A DNA stretch of 64,000 nt from contig CAKVBD010000002.1 in the NCBI GenBank assembly GCA_934725105.1, positions 1 through 64,000 of the forward strand. The letters are read 5' to 3'. Shown piece after piece: positions 40,752 through 49,988 of this stretch. Both the position numbers and the translations under genes were made by a program. The DNA comes from an uncultured Bulleidia sp. (GTDB lineage: Bacteria > Bacillota_I > Bacilli_A > Erysipelotrichales > Erysipelotrichaceae). Within the stretch, counting starts at the first letter, position 1. Every line of letters begins with the position of its first letter. Below the pieces are notes generated by a model that saw only the letters and a program-made list of their open reading frames with translations, was not told the origin of the DNA and ran no database searches.

Positions 40752-41588
40752 ATGAATCAGTTTAAAGTTATTGCGGCAGATATTGATGGAACACTTTGCA
40801 TGAAGGGGGAAGATTTGATGCCGCTGACACGCAGTGCAATTCAGCAGCTGCATGCAGAAGGTGTCAAGTTTGGTTTAGCGACTGGTAGACCGGTAGATTC
40901 TAGAGTATTAAGCTATGCTGAAAAGTGGGATCTTGGTTTTCCATTTGATTTTGCGATTGGTATGAATGGTGGGGAATTGTATGATCTCAAGACAGATACA
41001 ACAGAAAAGTATTATCTGTTAAGTAAGGAAAATGTTCGTAAGATTCTAACATTCTTAATGCCTTATGATATTAATGCGATTGTTTATGTTGATGGTTATG
41101 AAGAAGTACGCTGCTTGAAGATGGATGATTTTATGACAGCATCAAAAGCACGTAACAAATCTCATGTTATCGTTGGCGGTGTTGATACACTTTCTGAATT
41201 TGATACTGGAAAAGTTGAAGTTCAGTTTAAAGGTGAAATGAGAGAAGAAATACTGAAAGTTGTTGAAGCGAATCAAGATCCTGCATGGATCATGACACAG
41301 ACATACTTTGATGAACATCATTGTACATTTGAATTCCAGGATCCAAGAGTGAATAAAGGTGTTGGATTAGAAAAGTATTGTGAAAGATACAATATTCCAA
41401 TGGATGAAGTATTGGCATTTGGGGATCAGGAAAATGATATTGGATTGATGAAGAGTGCTGGGTGTGGTGTTTGCTTAAGCAATGGTGCTGATTTAACAAA
41501 ATCACTTGCGAAGGCAATTACAGAACATGATGTATTAGATGATGGAGTAGGACATTGGCTTTATGACCATGTCATTGATAAGAAATGA
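40752..41588 (+). CDS. Cof-type HAD phosphatase
   Basis: A 278-residue HAD-IIB hydrolase. Motif I DIDGTL, motif II LATGRP, motif III Lys in RVNKGVGLEKYC, motif IV GDQENDIGLM. These enzymes dephosphorylate sugar phosphates, FMN or related metabolites. AGGAGG stands at 40742-40747 before ATG 40752. Between the rRNA methyltransferase gene and the small gene that overlaps its stop by ATGA. It is related to the other Cof-type gene at 49988-50818. Confidence 0.94.
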   Translation: MNQFKVIAADIDGTLCMKGEDLMPLTRSAIQQLHAEGVKFGLATGRPVDSRVLSYAEKWDLGFPFDFAIGMNGGELYDLKTDTTEKYYLLSKENVRKILTFLMPYDINAIVYVDGYEEVRCLKMDDFMTASKARNKSHVIVGGVDTLSEFDTGKVEVQFKGEMREEILKVVEANQDPAWIMTQTYFDEHHCTFEFQDPRVNKGVGLEKYCERYNIPMDEVLAFGDQENDIGLMKSAGCGVCLSNGADLTKSLAKAITEHDVLDDGVGHWLYDHVIDKK

Positions 41589-41956
41589 CGTATCATGCAG
41601 AAGGTGTTGTAGCTTCTTATCCATATACATTTGATGTGGATGAGAATGATATTGGTACAGTTGTAGCTTTTATCTATGATCAGATACAAATCACAGATGA
41701 TAAGAAGCAGGAAGTGTTGCATGAACTATCTTCATTACAGACACAGAAAGATTCAGGATATACACTGATGGATGATAAAGTTGTCTATATCACAAAAGAA
41801 AGCATTCAGGATTATAAAGATCTTGAACATGCAGAAGTTGGCATTCGTAGACACTTTATAGAAGATTTTATTGAAACAGATGAAGATCTGCATAAGATCG
41901 TTCATCCATATCATGCACATACATTAAAAACAGAATTTGTAATTGAAGAGGGATGA
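41585..41956 (+). CDS. Hypothetical protein, 123 residues
   Basis: An acidic cytoplasmic protein (VDENDIGTVVAFIYDQIQI near the start, FIEDFIETDEDLHKIVHPYHAH near the end). I do not recognise a family. Four-base overlap with the HAD phosphatase (ATGA) shows translational coupling, and codon use is normal, so the gene is real. No membrane or signal segment. Confidence 0.7.
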   Translation: MTYHAEGVVASYPYTFDVDENDIGTVVAFIYDQIQITDDKKQEVLHELSSLQTQKDSGYTLMDDKVVYITKESIQDYKDLEHAEVGIRRHFIEDFIETDEDLHKIVHPYHAHTLKTEFVIEEG

Positions 41957-41990
41957 GAATCTCTCTTCTTCAGTATTTTGGAGGGTGAAT

Positions 41991-43337
41991 ATGAAAGAAA
42001 ATACACAGCTTATGACCGTTGGTGATTATAGAAAGAAGATTATTCTTTTTACAATTCCACTGTTTATTGGAAATTTGTTCCAGCAAATGTATAACACTGC
42101 AGACTCATTGATCGTTGGTAACTTCCTTGGACCACAGGCACTAGCAGCAGTGAGTGGTGTTTCTTCCCTGACATTTTTATTTGTAGGTTTTTTTCAGGGA
42201 TTTTCTACGGGTGCAGGTGTCGTTATTGCACGACTCATTGGTGCAAACAATACAGAAAAAGCATCGAAAGCTGTACATACAACAGTATTGCTAGGTGTTA
42301 TCTTATCTATTTCTATGACATTGCTTGGCTATTTTCTGGCTCCGGAATTATTGAAACTGATGGGAACACCAGAAGATGTGTATCCTTTGTCTAAGATTTA
42401 TTTACAGATTTATTTCTTAGGTTTCTCAGGTCTTGTCATGTATAACACATTTACAGGTATCTTACAGGCGGCAGGGGATTCCAAGCATCCATTGTATTAC
42501 CTTGTGATTTCTTCTATGATCAATATTGTATTGGATATTGTACTGATTGCGGTATTTAAGATGAATGTAGAAGGTGCAGCAATCGCTACGATTTTCTCTG
42601 AAATCTTAACTGCAGTACTGGTTGGATATAGACTGGTTCATACAGAAGGTGCAACACAGTTACATTTCAATGAATTGAAAATGGATATGGAGTGTTTGAA
42701 ACAAATTGTGAAGTTTGGCTTTCCAACAGCATTACAGTCATCTGTCATTGACGTTTCTAATATCTTGATTCAGTCCTATATCAACTCTTTTGGCTCATTG
42801 GCAATGGCTGGTATTGGTGCTTCAACAAAGGCAGAAGGATTTATCTTCCTGCCAGTAACTTCTTTCTCTATGGCTATGACAACGTATATTTCACAGAATA
42901 TGGGTGCAGAGGAATATGAAAGAGTCAAGAAAGGCATTCGTTTTGGATATGCATTGGCTTTATCTATCATCGAAGCAATGGGTATTATTCTTTTCTTGTT
43001 TGCCCCAACAATTATTGCATTCTTTAATAATGATCCGCAGGTTGTTGCGTATGGCGTTGGTAGAGCAAGAACATGTGGCTTGTTCTTTATGCTTGTTGGC
43101 TATTCTCATATTGCTTCTGCGGTTTGCAGAGGGCTTGGTAAACCAGCCGCACCAATGGTAATTATGCTTGTATGCTGGTGTGCTGTTAGAGTTGGCGTGC
43201 TGTTTACTGTGGGGCAGCTATTCCATAACATCCTTCTTGCATACTGGATCTACCCAATTACATGGACATTATCAACGATTGTATTCTATGTATATCTGAA
43301 AAATGTGGAAAAGAATGTTTTACCACAAGTGCAGTAA
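41991..43337 (+). CDS. MATE-family multidrug/sodium antiporter
   Basis: A 448-residue carrier with 12 membrane helices in two halves. The N-terminal IPLFIGNLFQQMYNTADSLIVG and the middle FGFPTALQSSVIDVSNILIQ are the paired family signatures. It exports cationic drugs or metabolites against sodium or protons. The frame extends to 41943, but GGAGGG at 41982-41987 fixes ATG 41991. No regulator is adjacent. Confidence 0.95.
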   Translation: MKENTQLMTVGDYRKKIILFTIPLFIGNLFQQMYNTADSLIVGNFLGPQALAAVSGVSSLTFLFVGFFQGFSTGAGVVIARLIGANNTEKASKAVHTTVLLGVILSISMTLLGYFLAPELLKLMGTPEDVYPLSKIYLQIYFLGFSGLVMYNTFTGILQAAGDSKHPLYYLVISSMINIVLDIVLIAVFKMNVEGAAIATIFSEILTAVLVGYRLVHTEGATQLHFNELKMDMECLKQIVKFGFPTALQSSVIDVSNILIQSYINSFGSLAMAGIGASTKAEGFIFLPVTSFSMAMTTYISQNMGAEEYERVKKGIRFGYALALSIIEAMGIILFLFAPTIIAFFNNDPQVVAYGVGRARTCGLFFMLVGYSHIASAVCRGLGKPAAPMVIMLVCWCAVRVGVLFTVGQLFHNILLAYWIYPITWTLSTIVFYVYLKNVEKNVLPQVQ

Positions 43338-43379
43338 ATACTGTTAAAATAGACATAACAAAAGGTTTGGTAAAGAATT

Positions 43380-43928
43380 ATGGCAAAACGTATAACAACA
43401 GATACAGAATACTGGCAATTAAAAGATGACTGTGAAAAAGCATATGCCGCAAGTGAAAAAGAAACAGATAAAAAAAGAAGAAAAGAACTTCTTTCTACTG
43501 TGAAAGAAAATCAGAAATTACTTGCAGACTATGCAAAAAGAAAGAAGAAAGATACACTTGCTTTGATTAAAAAGGAAATCAAGCTTGCGAAAATTCGTAA
43601 CAAGACAAAAGCAGATAAACAGATTTTCTTTAATATCAGTGATATTGAATCAAAGTATATTGATTTTACTTCTTTGAGCGAAAAAGAAAGAAATAAATTA
43701 TCTGTGAAAAAGGAAAGTATGATTGAAATGATGAAGAAGGGAATGTATGTCAAATTAAAAGACGATTCCGGTATTTATCAAGTCAAGCATAGTGATGATT
43801 ATATGGATGGCATGAATTATCTTTCTACTGCGAGATATTCTGATGTTGCGGTACAGGATATTGCATTGATCATTGATCGTTATTACTACGAATCAGAACT
43901 TTCTAGAACGGGTCATAAAGTTCATTAA
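43380..43928 (+). CDS. Highly charged hypothetical protein
   Basis: A 182-residue cytoplasmic protein, very rich in Lys (KETDKKRRKELLSTVKENQK and AKRKKKDTLALIKKEIKLAK), mostly predicted helix with coiled-coil character in the first 100 residues; the second half is less charged (ALIIDRYYYESEL). No family recognised. A basic profile like this suggests contact with nucleic acid or ribosome, but that is a guess. AAAGG lies before ATG 43380. Confidence 0.65.
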   Translation: MAKRITTDTEYWQLKDDCEKAYAASEKETDKKRRKELLSTVKENQKLLADYAKRKKKDTLALIKKEIKLAKIRNKTKADKQIFFNISDIESKYIDFTSLSEKERNKLSVKKESMIEMMKKGMYVKLKDDSGIYQVKHSDDYMDGMNYLSTARYSDVAVQDIALIIDRYYYESELSRTGHKVH

Positions 43929-43941
43929 AAGATATAAAAAG

Positions 43942-43986
43942 AGCTGTCACAATGAATACATATGCATTCATGTGTGGCAGCTTTTA
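43942..43986. terminator. Bidirectional long terminator
   Basis: AGCTGTCACA (43942-43951) pairs with TGTGGCAGCT (43973-43982), and inside it ATGAAT and ATTCAT continue the stem. T-run on the plus side and A-run on the other. Confidence 0.87.
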
Positions 43987-44169
43987 CTGTACGTGATATG
44001 GACTCTTTTTATAACCGGATAAACGTGTAACAAGTTCTCCATCACTTAATGAACTGAATGGTCCAATCAAACGATCAAGTTCTTCTAACATTTCTCCAAC
44101 TGTTTTATTCGCAAATGCTTCCATATGAATTTCTTCAAATAATTCATAAATATTGTGTCTGTCAGTCAT
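43984..44169 (-). CDS. Small hypothetical protein, 61 residues
   Basis: An acidic helix-rich protein (MTDRHNIYELFEEIHMEAFANKT, given here as MTDRHNIYELF then EEIHMEAF). No family recognised. AAAGGAGG stands seven to eight bases before ATG 44169, so the longer frame to 44193 is rejected. It points away from the divergent AlkZ-related gene. Confidence 0.7.
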   Translation of the reverse strand: MTDRHNIYELFEEIHMEAFANKTVGEMLEELDRLIGPFSSLSDGELVTRLSGYKKSPYHVQ

Positions 44170-44210
44170 TTTGTTTGCCTCCTTTTGAATCATGCGATTA
44201 AAATTATATC

Positions 44211-44924
44211 ATGACTACGACAATTGAAGATATTTATATTACAACAAAAGAAGACATGATTGATGCGGTCAATGCATTAGGGATTCTTCCATTATTTTCA
44301 AATACGATCAAAGGGTTTTCCATTGAAGAAAGATGTGCAAAAGAAGTATATTTTTCTTCTGCTGTTGGTATCTGGGAGTGGAAAGGACCAGTGATACAGG
44401 AAACAAAGAGTGCGTATGGAAAGTTCTTTGAGAATAAGGCAGTGTTTGTATCTCCGAAATTTATCAATGATCTTGCAAACTTTAAACGAGATGGCTTTGA
44501 TTTTGATGCAAGATGTGATGAAGGACTTGTGAGTTATGATACGAAATATTTGTATGATTTGATTGATTCTCATTATTCTGTTTTGTCAAAGCAATTGAAA
44601 AGTGAAGGTGGATATGTCAAACCAAGAAAGAATGATCCTGTTCAATGGGAAGCTAGAAAAGGCTTTGATACGCAATTAACAAAGCTGCAGAAGCTTGGAT
44701 ACATCACCACAACAAATTTTGAGTATGAAATGGATAAACGTGGAGAATTCTATGGCTGGGGGATTGCAAGATACGCTACATTTGAACATGCATTTGGAAA
44801 GAAATTCAGCAATCATGTGTATGATAGAAGTGTAGAAGAATCATACCAGCGCTTATCCAAACAGTTAAAAAAGATTCTTCCACATGTGGAAGAAAATGAA
44901 ATTGAATATTATCTGCATCATTAA
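44211..44924 (+). CDS. AlkZ-related winged-helix-like protein
   Basis: A 237-residue protein. GIWEWKGPVIQETKSAYGKFF resembles the segment (W-W-K-p-YGKl) of Firmicute AlkZ-related proteins; a later helix-turn-helix-like part spans about 140-170 (FDTQLTKLQKLGYI). AlkZ is a glycosylase acting on interstrand cross-links, but the catalytic Gln-Pro-Gln type motif is not visible here, so activity is doubtful. ATG 44211 lies on a TATAT-rich spacer without a strong ribosome binding site. Confidence 0.5.
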   Translation: MTTTIEDIYITTKEDMIDAVNALGILPLFSNTIKGFSIEERCAKEVYFSSAVGIWEWKGPVIQETKSAYGKFFENKAVFVSPKFINDLANFKRDGFDFDARCDEGLVSYDTKYLYDLIDSHYSVLSKQLKSEGGYVKPRKNDPVQWEARKGFDTQLTKLQKLGYITTTNFEYEMDKRGEFYGWGIARYATFEHAFGKKFSNHVYDRSVEESYQRLSKQLKKILPHVEENEIEYYLHH

Positions 44925-44982
44925 TGAAAATGGAAAATAGTCATTTTCATTGATTTGTTTAACACAGGAAATAAATAAATTG

Positions 44983-44988
44983 TATAAT
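44983..44988 (+). promoter_or_regulatory. -10 box of the glgB promoter
   Basis: TATAAT in an AT-rich region, 42 bases before ATG 45030. No convincing -35 box is visible. The cre site just after it would block the start of transcription. Confidence 0.6.
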
Positions 44989-44999
44989 TGTAATATAAG

Positions 45000-45013
45000 T
45001 GTAAACGCTATCA
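45000..45013 (+). promoter_or_regulatory. Perfect cre site before glgB
   Basis: TGTAAACGCTATCA matches the CcpA consensus TGWNANCGNTNWCA at every position. It lies 11 bases behind the -10 box, where bound CcpA represses. Confidence 0.88.
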
Positions 45014-45029
45014 TTAAGGAGTGAGAATT

Positions 45030-46979
45030 ATGGCTCAAAAGAAAACTACAATGCAAAAGAAAACCACTTCCAAGAAGGTTTCTATGCCAAAGGATCCTAG
45101 CTTTATTACGGAATATGATCGTTATCTATTTGGTACAGGAACAGACTATAAGATCTATCAGAAAATGGGAGCACATAAAGCAAAGCTCAATGGAAAGACT
45201 GGAATGCATTTTGCGGTATGGGCACCAAATGCAAAAGCAGTTTCGATTGTCTGTGAAAGAAATAATTGGGATCCTAAAGCAAATTACATGCTTCCTTTAG
45301 AAAAGAGCGGTATTTTTGAAGGCTTTATGGAAGGTATGGATTATGGAGAAATCTATAAATACACGATTGAAACACAGACAGGAGATATCTTATACAAGGC
45401 AGATCCATATGCATTCTCTGCAGAATTAAGACCTGGCAATGCTTCTAAAACTGCAGATATTTCATCTTATAAATGGAAAGATGCAAAGTGGATGGAAAGC
45501 CGTAAAGAACATACTGGCTATGATCAGCCAATGTCTATTTATGAAGTCCATCTTGGATCATGGAAAAAGAAAGACGATGGCAGTGAAGATGGTTTCATGA
45601 ACTATCGTGAATATGCTGATGAACTTGTAGAGTATTGTGAATACATGGGATATACACATGTTGAACTCATGGGTATTGCAGAACATCCATTTGATGGATC
45701 CTGGGGATATCAGGTAACTGGATATTATGCACCTACAAGCAGATACGGTGCTCCACAGGATTTTATGTATTTAGTAGATACATTGCATAAGCATCATATT
45801 GGTGTCATTCTAGACTGGGTACCTGCACATTTCCCTAAAGATGCATTTGGACTTGCAGATTTTGACGGCACACCAACATATGAATATGCTGATCCTAGGA
45901 TGGGAGAACATCCAGACTGGGGTACAAAGATCTTTAACTATTCTAAGAATGAAGTGAAGAACTTCCTGATTGGTAATGCATTGTACTGGTTTGATGAATA
46001 TCATATTGATGGTTTAAGAGTAGATGCGGTTGCTTCAATGCTTTACCTTGACTATGGTAGAAAAGATGGTGAATGGGTACCAAATAAATATGGTGGTAAT
46101 GGAAACCTGGATGCCATTGAATTCTTTAAGCATTTAAACAGTGTCATTCGCGGCAGAAAAGATGGAACGATCATTATCGCAGAAGAATCTACCGCATGGC
46201 CTAAGATTACAGAAGCACCGGAACATGATGGTCTTGGCTTTACATATAAATGGAATATGGGATGGATGCATGACTTCCTGGATTATATGAAGCTGGATCC
46301 ATACTTTAGAAAAGACAATCATAACAAGATGACATTTGGCATGTCCTATGCAACAAGTGAAAAGTTTATTCTTGTATTGTCTCATGATGAAGTGGTGCAT
46401 TTGAAGTGTTCTATGATTAACAAGATGCCTGGATTGCTGGAAGATAAATTCAAGAATCTAAAGGCAGGGTACCTATTTATGTTTGGTCATGCTGGAAAGA
46501 AGTTATTGTTTATGGGACAAGACTTTGGACAGGCACATGAATGGAATGAAAAGGTACAGCTCGACTGGTGGGAATGTGATAATCCACTCAATAAAGACCT
46601 GCAGGATTTTGTTAGAGATTTATTGCATACATACAAGAAATTCCCAGCAATGTATGCACTGGATGATTCCTGGGATGGCTTTGAATGGGTGAATGCGGAT
46701 GATAGAGATCGCAGTATTTTCTCCTTTATCAGAAAAGACAGCACTGGAAAGAATGCACTCTTATTTGTGATCAACTTTACACCAGTAGAGAGAGATGACT
46801 ATATGGTAGGTGTTCCAAATGCTGGTTCATATTCACTCGTATTGGATGAACATGGACTTGTCACGGAAAAGAAGTCATTGAGAGCGAAAAAGGGCGAATG
46901 TGATGGAAAGAAGTATCATATTTCTTATCCTTTACCAGCCTATGGATGTGCAGTATTCAAATTCAATTACAACAAATAA
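45030..46979 (+). CDS. glgB: 1,4-alpha-glucan branching enzyme
   Basis: GlgB makes alpha-1,6 branches in glycogen. The 649-residue protein has a short Lys-rich N-terminus, a CBM48 domain (about 55-150), then the GH13 core: ELMGIAEHPFDGSWGYQ, GLRVDAVASMLYLDY with the nucleophile Asp, IIAEEST with the acid Glu, and LSHDEVVH with the third Asp. AAGGAG precedes ATG 45030. No other glycogen gene (glgACDP) is adjacent, unlike the usual clusters. A perfect cre site indicates control by carbon supply. Confidence 0.96.
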   Translation: MAQKKTTMQKKTTSKKVSMPKDPSFITEYDRYLFGTGTDYKIYQKMGAHKAKLNGKTGMHFAVWAPNAKAVSIVCERNNWDPKANYMLPLEKSGIFEGFMEGMDYGEIYKYTIETQTGDILYKADPYAFSAELRPGNASKTADISSYKWKDAKWMESRKEHTGYDQPMSIYEVHLGSWKKKDDGSEDGFMNYREYADELVEYCEYMGYTHVELMGIAEHPFDGSWGYQVTGYYAPTSRYGAPQDFMYLVDTLHKHHIGVILDWVPAHFPKDAFGLADFDGTPTYEYADPRMGEHPDWGTKIFNYSKNEVKNFLIGNALYWFDEYHIDGLRVDAVASMLYLDYGRKDGEWVPNKYGGNGNLDAIEFFKHLNSVIRGRKDGTIIIAEESTAWPKITEAPEHDGLGFTYKWNMGWMHDFLDYMKLDPYFRKDNHNKMTFGMSYATSEKFILVLSHDEVVHLKCSMINKMPGLLEDKFKNLKAGYLFMFGHAGKKLLFMGQDFGQAHEWNEKVQLDWWECDNPLNKDLQDFVRDLLHTYKKFPAMYALDDSWDGFEWVNADDRDRSIFSFIRKDSTGKNALLFVINFTPVERDDYMVGVPNAGSYSLVLDEHGLVTEKKSLRAKKGECDGKKYHISYPLPAYGCAVFKFNYNK

Positions 46980-46984
46980 AAAAG

Positions 46985-47014
46985 ATGGCATTCCAAATGG
47001 AATGCCATTATTTT
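46985..47014. terminator. Bidirectional terminator
   Basis: ATGGCATTCC (46985-46994) pairs perfectly with GGAATGCCAT (46999-47008), loop AAAT. Serves glgB and the convergent kinase-fold gene. Confidence 0.9.
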
Positions 47015-48714
47015 TGTCTGACAACGAAATCTAACAGTGCCTTTGCGCCTTCATCAATACCATGATTTCCTTTATCTGGTAGACCAAGACATGTATATAC
47101 TTCACCGACAGGAATCTGCTTTTCAAACAGTTTATCAAATACCTGATCAATTAAAGTGGAACATTCTTCCTGCTTCTGCATTGGTCCAAATGGATTGGCA
47201 AAGAATGTTTTTGACAGGCCTGTTTCCTGCGTTGTTCCTAATGCAAAACGTTTTCCTTCAATAAATGTCGTTTTTGCTTCTTCTTCATCTTTGAATAGAT
47301 GCATGCCTCTTTGATCTGTATAGTTGTTTGCGTAAATAAAGCAGTCAATATCATGATCTTTTGTGATGAGCTTGTAGCTTCCAGCTGGAACAACAACTCT
47401 AGCATTTTTCTTTTCTGGATTGAAGAAGATAGAGCGATGCAGGTCTTTATACGCAGTTGCTTTTTCTAGATCATCTAATCTAACAAAGGCACCAATTTCT
47501 GTGCCTTCTGCCTTTAATTGACCATTTTGATCAATATGTACACTGCCCATATCATCAAATACCGTTTCCTGATGGTCAATGATATCAGATGCAAGATGAC
47601 TCAATGCTTCTAATGTTTCGGATTTACCAGCACCAGAATCACCCATAAACAATAAACCACGTTTTGTACCATCCTTTAAGTATAGATTTACCATTGCACC
47701 ATGAATTGGCAGCCATCCACGTTTCATCGCAACAAGATTATGTAAAGTTAACAAAGATTTCTTTGTATAGCCAAAGTAGTCAATTTCTTCACTTGCGCTT
47801 GTTTTTCCAATATAGATATCATTTTCTTCATCATAGTAGAAGACTGTATCTTTTGTGCCATCGTGATTGCCAAACAATAAGATTGCATCTGGTTTCTTTC
47901 CAAGACAATCTTCACTTCTAGCTAGCTGGAATAATCCTGTTGTACCAACACAGCTGGATAGATAGTCTTTATGGAAATAGGCATATACTAATAATTTACC
48001 AATGAGACAAGGGAAGCAGAACCAGTCTTCAGCATTTCCTTCAAAATCTGCAATTGGATTATGATCATATTCTTTGAATACATTGGAACGTTTATTTGAT
48101 TTTGTATGAATGATCAATGGTGTTCTTACCATAATCGTATGAACAAATGCAATGTCTTTTAGTTTTTCATAAGTTGATGGACAATTCCATTCATATTTCT
48201 GCATCAGTAAAGATGCATTTGTGCCAGCATCCAGCTGCTTATAGACGTTATCTCTTCTTCCAGTGATCTTTGCTTCTACCGTACGATAGAAGTTTCTTGC
48301 GAGTTCATTGATTTCATGATCAAGATTCATGAATGCATTTGTTGCGTAGCTGTCTGCATTCTGTAAATAGAGAATGGAATAGCGATCCAGTGAAGTCCAG
48401 TAGCGATAGCCTTCAGAAATCACTTCTTCCATAATATCTGGTAATTCTAGATATGGGATATCTGCGGTTTCTGTATGAATCAACAGTAATAAGCGTAATG
48501 TACCTTTGAGCTTTGTTAAGACCTGTTCACGGTCATTATCTTTCTGGTACAAGAACTCTCTTAAGTCTCTACGATGATTTTCTAAATAATCTAAATATTG
48601 ATTTAAAAATATATTGAATAGAGGGGAGTCTAGTAATTGGGCGGAAGAAGTTAATGTACCAGAAGTGAAGTTTAAAATCACTTCATTTTCGTGAAAATAA
48701 CATTTTTCTTTCAT
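47008..48714 (-). CDS. Large PEPCK/HPr-kinase-fold P-loop protein
   Basis: A 568-residue protein. The second half has the kinase fold shared by PEP carboxykinase and HPr kinase: PIHGAMVNLY (335-344), P-loop GLLFMGDSGAGKSETLEAL (353-371), VFDDMGSV (385-392) as the metal-binding Asp pair, and IGAFVRLDDL (407-416) as in PEPCK. The first 320 residues are helical and unlike either enzyme. The P-loop GDSGAGKSET is closer to HPr kinase than to the GLSGTGKTT of ATP-PEPCK. So it is either a divergent PEPCK or a kinase for a protein or small molecule. It stands alone next to glgB, with a cre-like palindrome at its promoter. Confidence 0.7.
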   Translation of the reverse strand: MKEKCYFHENEVILNFTSGTLTSSAQLLDSPLFNIFLNQYLDYLENHRRDLREFLYQKDNDREQVLTKLKGTLRLLLLIHTETADIPYLELPDIMEEVISEGYRYWTSLDRYSILYLQNADSYATNAFMNLDHEINELARNFYRTVEAKITGRRDNVYKQLDAGTNASLLMQKYEWNCPSTYEKLKDIAFVHTIMVRTPLIIHTKSNKRSNVFKEYDHNPIADFEGNAEDWFCFPCLIGKLLVYAYFHKDYLSSCVGTTGLFQLARSEDCLGKKPDAILLFGNHDGTKDTVFYYDEENDIYIGKTSASEEIDYFGYTKKSLLTLHNLVAMKRGWLPIHGAMVNLYLKDGTKRGLLFMGDSGAGKSETLEALSHLASDIIDHQETVFDDMGSVHIDQNGQLKAEGTEIGAFVRLDDLEKATAYKDLHRSIFFNPEKKNARVVVPAGSYKLITKDHDIDCFIYANNYTDQRGMHLFKDEEEAKTTFIEGKRFALGTTQETGLSKTFFANPFGPMQKQEECSTLIDQVFDKLFEKQIPVGEVYTCLGLPDKGNHGIDEGAKALLDFVVRQK

Positions 48715-48741
48715 ATGAATTTCTCCTTTTTATAAATTGTA

Positions 48742-48755
48742 TGTAAAGGGTTACA
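48742..48755 (-). promoter_or_regulatory. cre-like palindrome at the kinase-fold gene
   Basis: TGTAAAGGGTTACA on the plus strand (TGTAACCCTTTACA on the minus). A TGTAA/TTACA palindrome whose centre lacks the CG of cre, one mismatch otherwise. It sits just after the -10 box of the minus-strand gene, where it would repress. Confidence 0.45.
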
Positions 48756-48763
48756 TTTCAGTT

Positions 48764-48793
48764 ATTATACCGTGAAAAGTATTGATTTCACAA
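48764..48793 (-). promoter_or_regulatory. Promoter of the kinase-fold gene
   Basis: On the minus strand TTGTGA (48793-48788), 18 bases, TATAAT (48769-48764). Confidence 0.65.
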
Positions 48794-48922
48794 AATATTC
48801 ATGTAACAAAAGAAGAAATTTGTATATGGAAAAAGAAAATAATTTGGAAAATATTGAAAATAAATGATATGAAGTTTCAATACATTTCGCTATAATATAC
48901 GAGAAATACAGGGGAAAAAGAT

Positions 48923-49957
48923 ATGAGCAGCAATATGAAATATATTAGAGAGCTTCCTTCACCAGAAGAATTAAAAGAAGCTTTTCCATTAACAGAAGAC
49001 ATTATTCGTACAAAGCAAAGAAGAGATAAAGAAATTGCGGATGTATTTACAGGTAAAGACAATCGATTCTTATTGATCATTGGTCCATGCAGTGCAGATC
49101 GTGAAGATGCAGTATTGGAATACATGAATAAACTTGCAGCTGTACAGGAAAAAGTGAAAGACAAGATCTTAATGATTCCTCGTGTCTATACAAATAAACC
49201 TCGTACAAAGGGTGTTGGCTATAAAGGTATGTTCCATCAGCCAGATCCACATAAAAAAGAAGATATGCTGAAAGGAATCATTGCCATTCGTCAATTGCAT
49301 TCTGATGTCATTAAACAGACTGGCTTTACATGTGCAGATGAAATGCTTTATCCAGATAACTATGCATATCTTAATGATGTACTTGCCTATGTTGCCATTG
49401 GTGCTAGAAGTGTAGAAGATCAGCAGCATCGTATTGTTGCCAGTGGTGTAGATATTCCTTGTGGTATGAAGAATCCTACAGGTGGAGATTTGAGTGTTAT
49501 GATGAATGCAATTTCTGCAGCACAGGTAAAACAGAAATTTGTCTATCGTGGATGGGAAGTAGAAACAGAAGGCAATCCATTAGCACATGTCATTATGAGA
49601 GGATATGTTGACCGCTATAATCATTCTCATTCCAACTATCACTATGAAGATCTGATGGAAGTAAAATCTTTATATCATCAGTTTGATCTTGAAAATCCTG
49701 CAGTCATTGTTGACTGTAATCATAACAATTCTGGCAAGAAATTCATGGAACAGATCCGTATCGCAAAGGATGTCATTCATTCTATGAAGTGCAGTGATGA
49801 AATCCGTGAACTTGTCAAAGGTGTCATGATTGAAAGCTATCTTGTTGATGGTGCACAAAAACCAGAAGAAACAGTGTATGGAAAATCCATTACAGATCCT
49901 TGTCTTGGATGGGAAAAAACAGAACAGCTGATCTATGAATTAGCTGAAGAATTATAA
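48923..49957 (+). CDS. DAHP synthase, class I (AroF/AroG type)
   Basis: Condenses PEP and erythrose 4-phosphate at the start of the shikimate pathway. The 344-residue barrel has LLIIGPCSADREDAVLEYM, MIPRVYTNKPRTKGVGYKGM, ARSVEDQQHRIVASG, GNPLAHVIMRG and VDCNHNNSGK with metal-binding His. The N-terminal segment of about 30 residues forms the feedback site in the E. coli type enzymes. A TATAAT (48891-48896) and GGGG before ATG 48923 serve it. No other aro genes are adjacent, so it is a single-gene unit. Confidence 0.95.
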   Translation: MSSNMKYIRELPSPEELKEAFPLTEDIIRTKQRRDKEIADVFTGKDNRFLLIIGPCSADREDAVLEYMNKLAAVQEKVKDKILMIPRVYTNKPRTKGVGYKGMFHQPDPHKKEDMLKGIIAIRQLHSDVIKQTGFTCADEMLYPDNYAYLNDVLAYVAIGARSVEDQQHRIVASGVDIPCGMKNPTGGDLSVMMNAISAAQVKQKFVYRGWEVETEGNPLAHVIMRGYVDRYNHSHSNYHYEDLMEVKSLYHQFDLENPAVIVDCNHNNSGKKFMEQIRIAKDVIHSMKCSDEIRELVKGVMIESYLVDGAQKPEETVYGKSITDPCLGWEKTEQLIYELAEEL

Positions 49958-49961
49958 AAAC

Positions 49962-49988
49962 AAAGAGTCGCAAATTGCGGCTCTTTTC
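49962..49988. terminator. Bidirectional terminator
   Basis: AAGAGTCGCAA (49963-49973) pairs with TTGCGGCTCTT (49975-49985) with one G-T pair, T-run after it and A-run before it. Confidence 0.87.

Noticed and set aside
44211..44924. A functional AlkZ DNA glycosylase.
   Set aside because: The catalytic motif of AlkZ is not visible; only a general resemblance to AlkZ-related proteins remains, so the call is kept weak.
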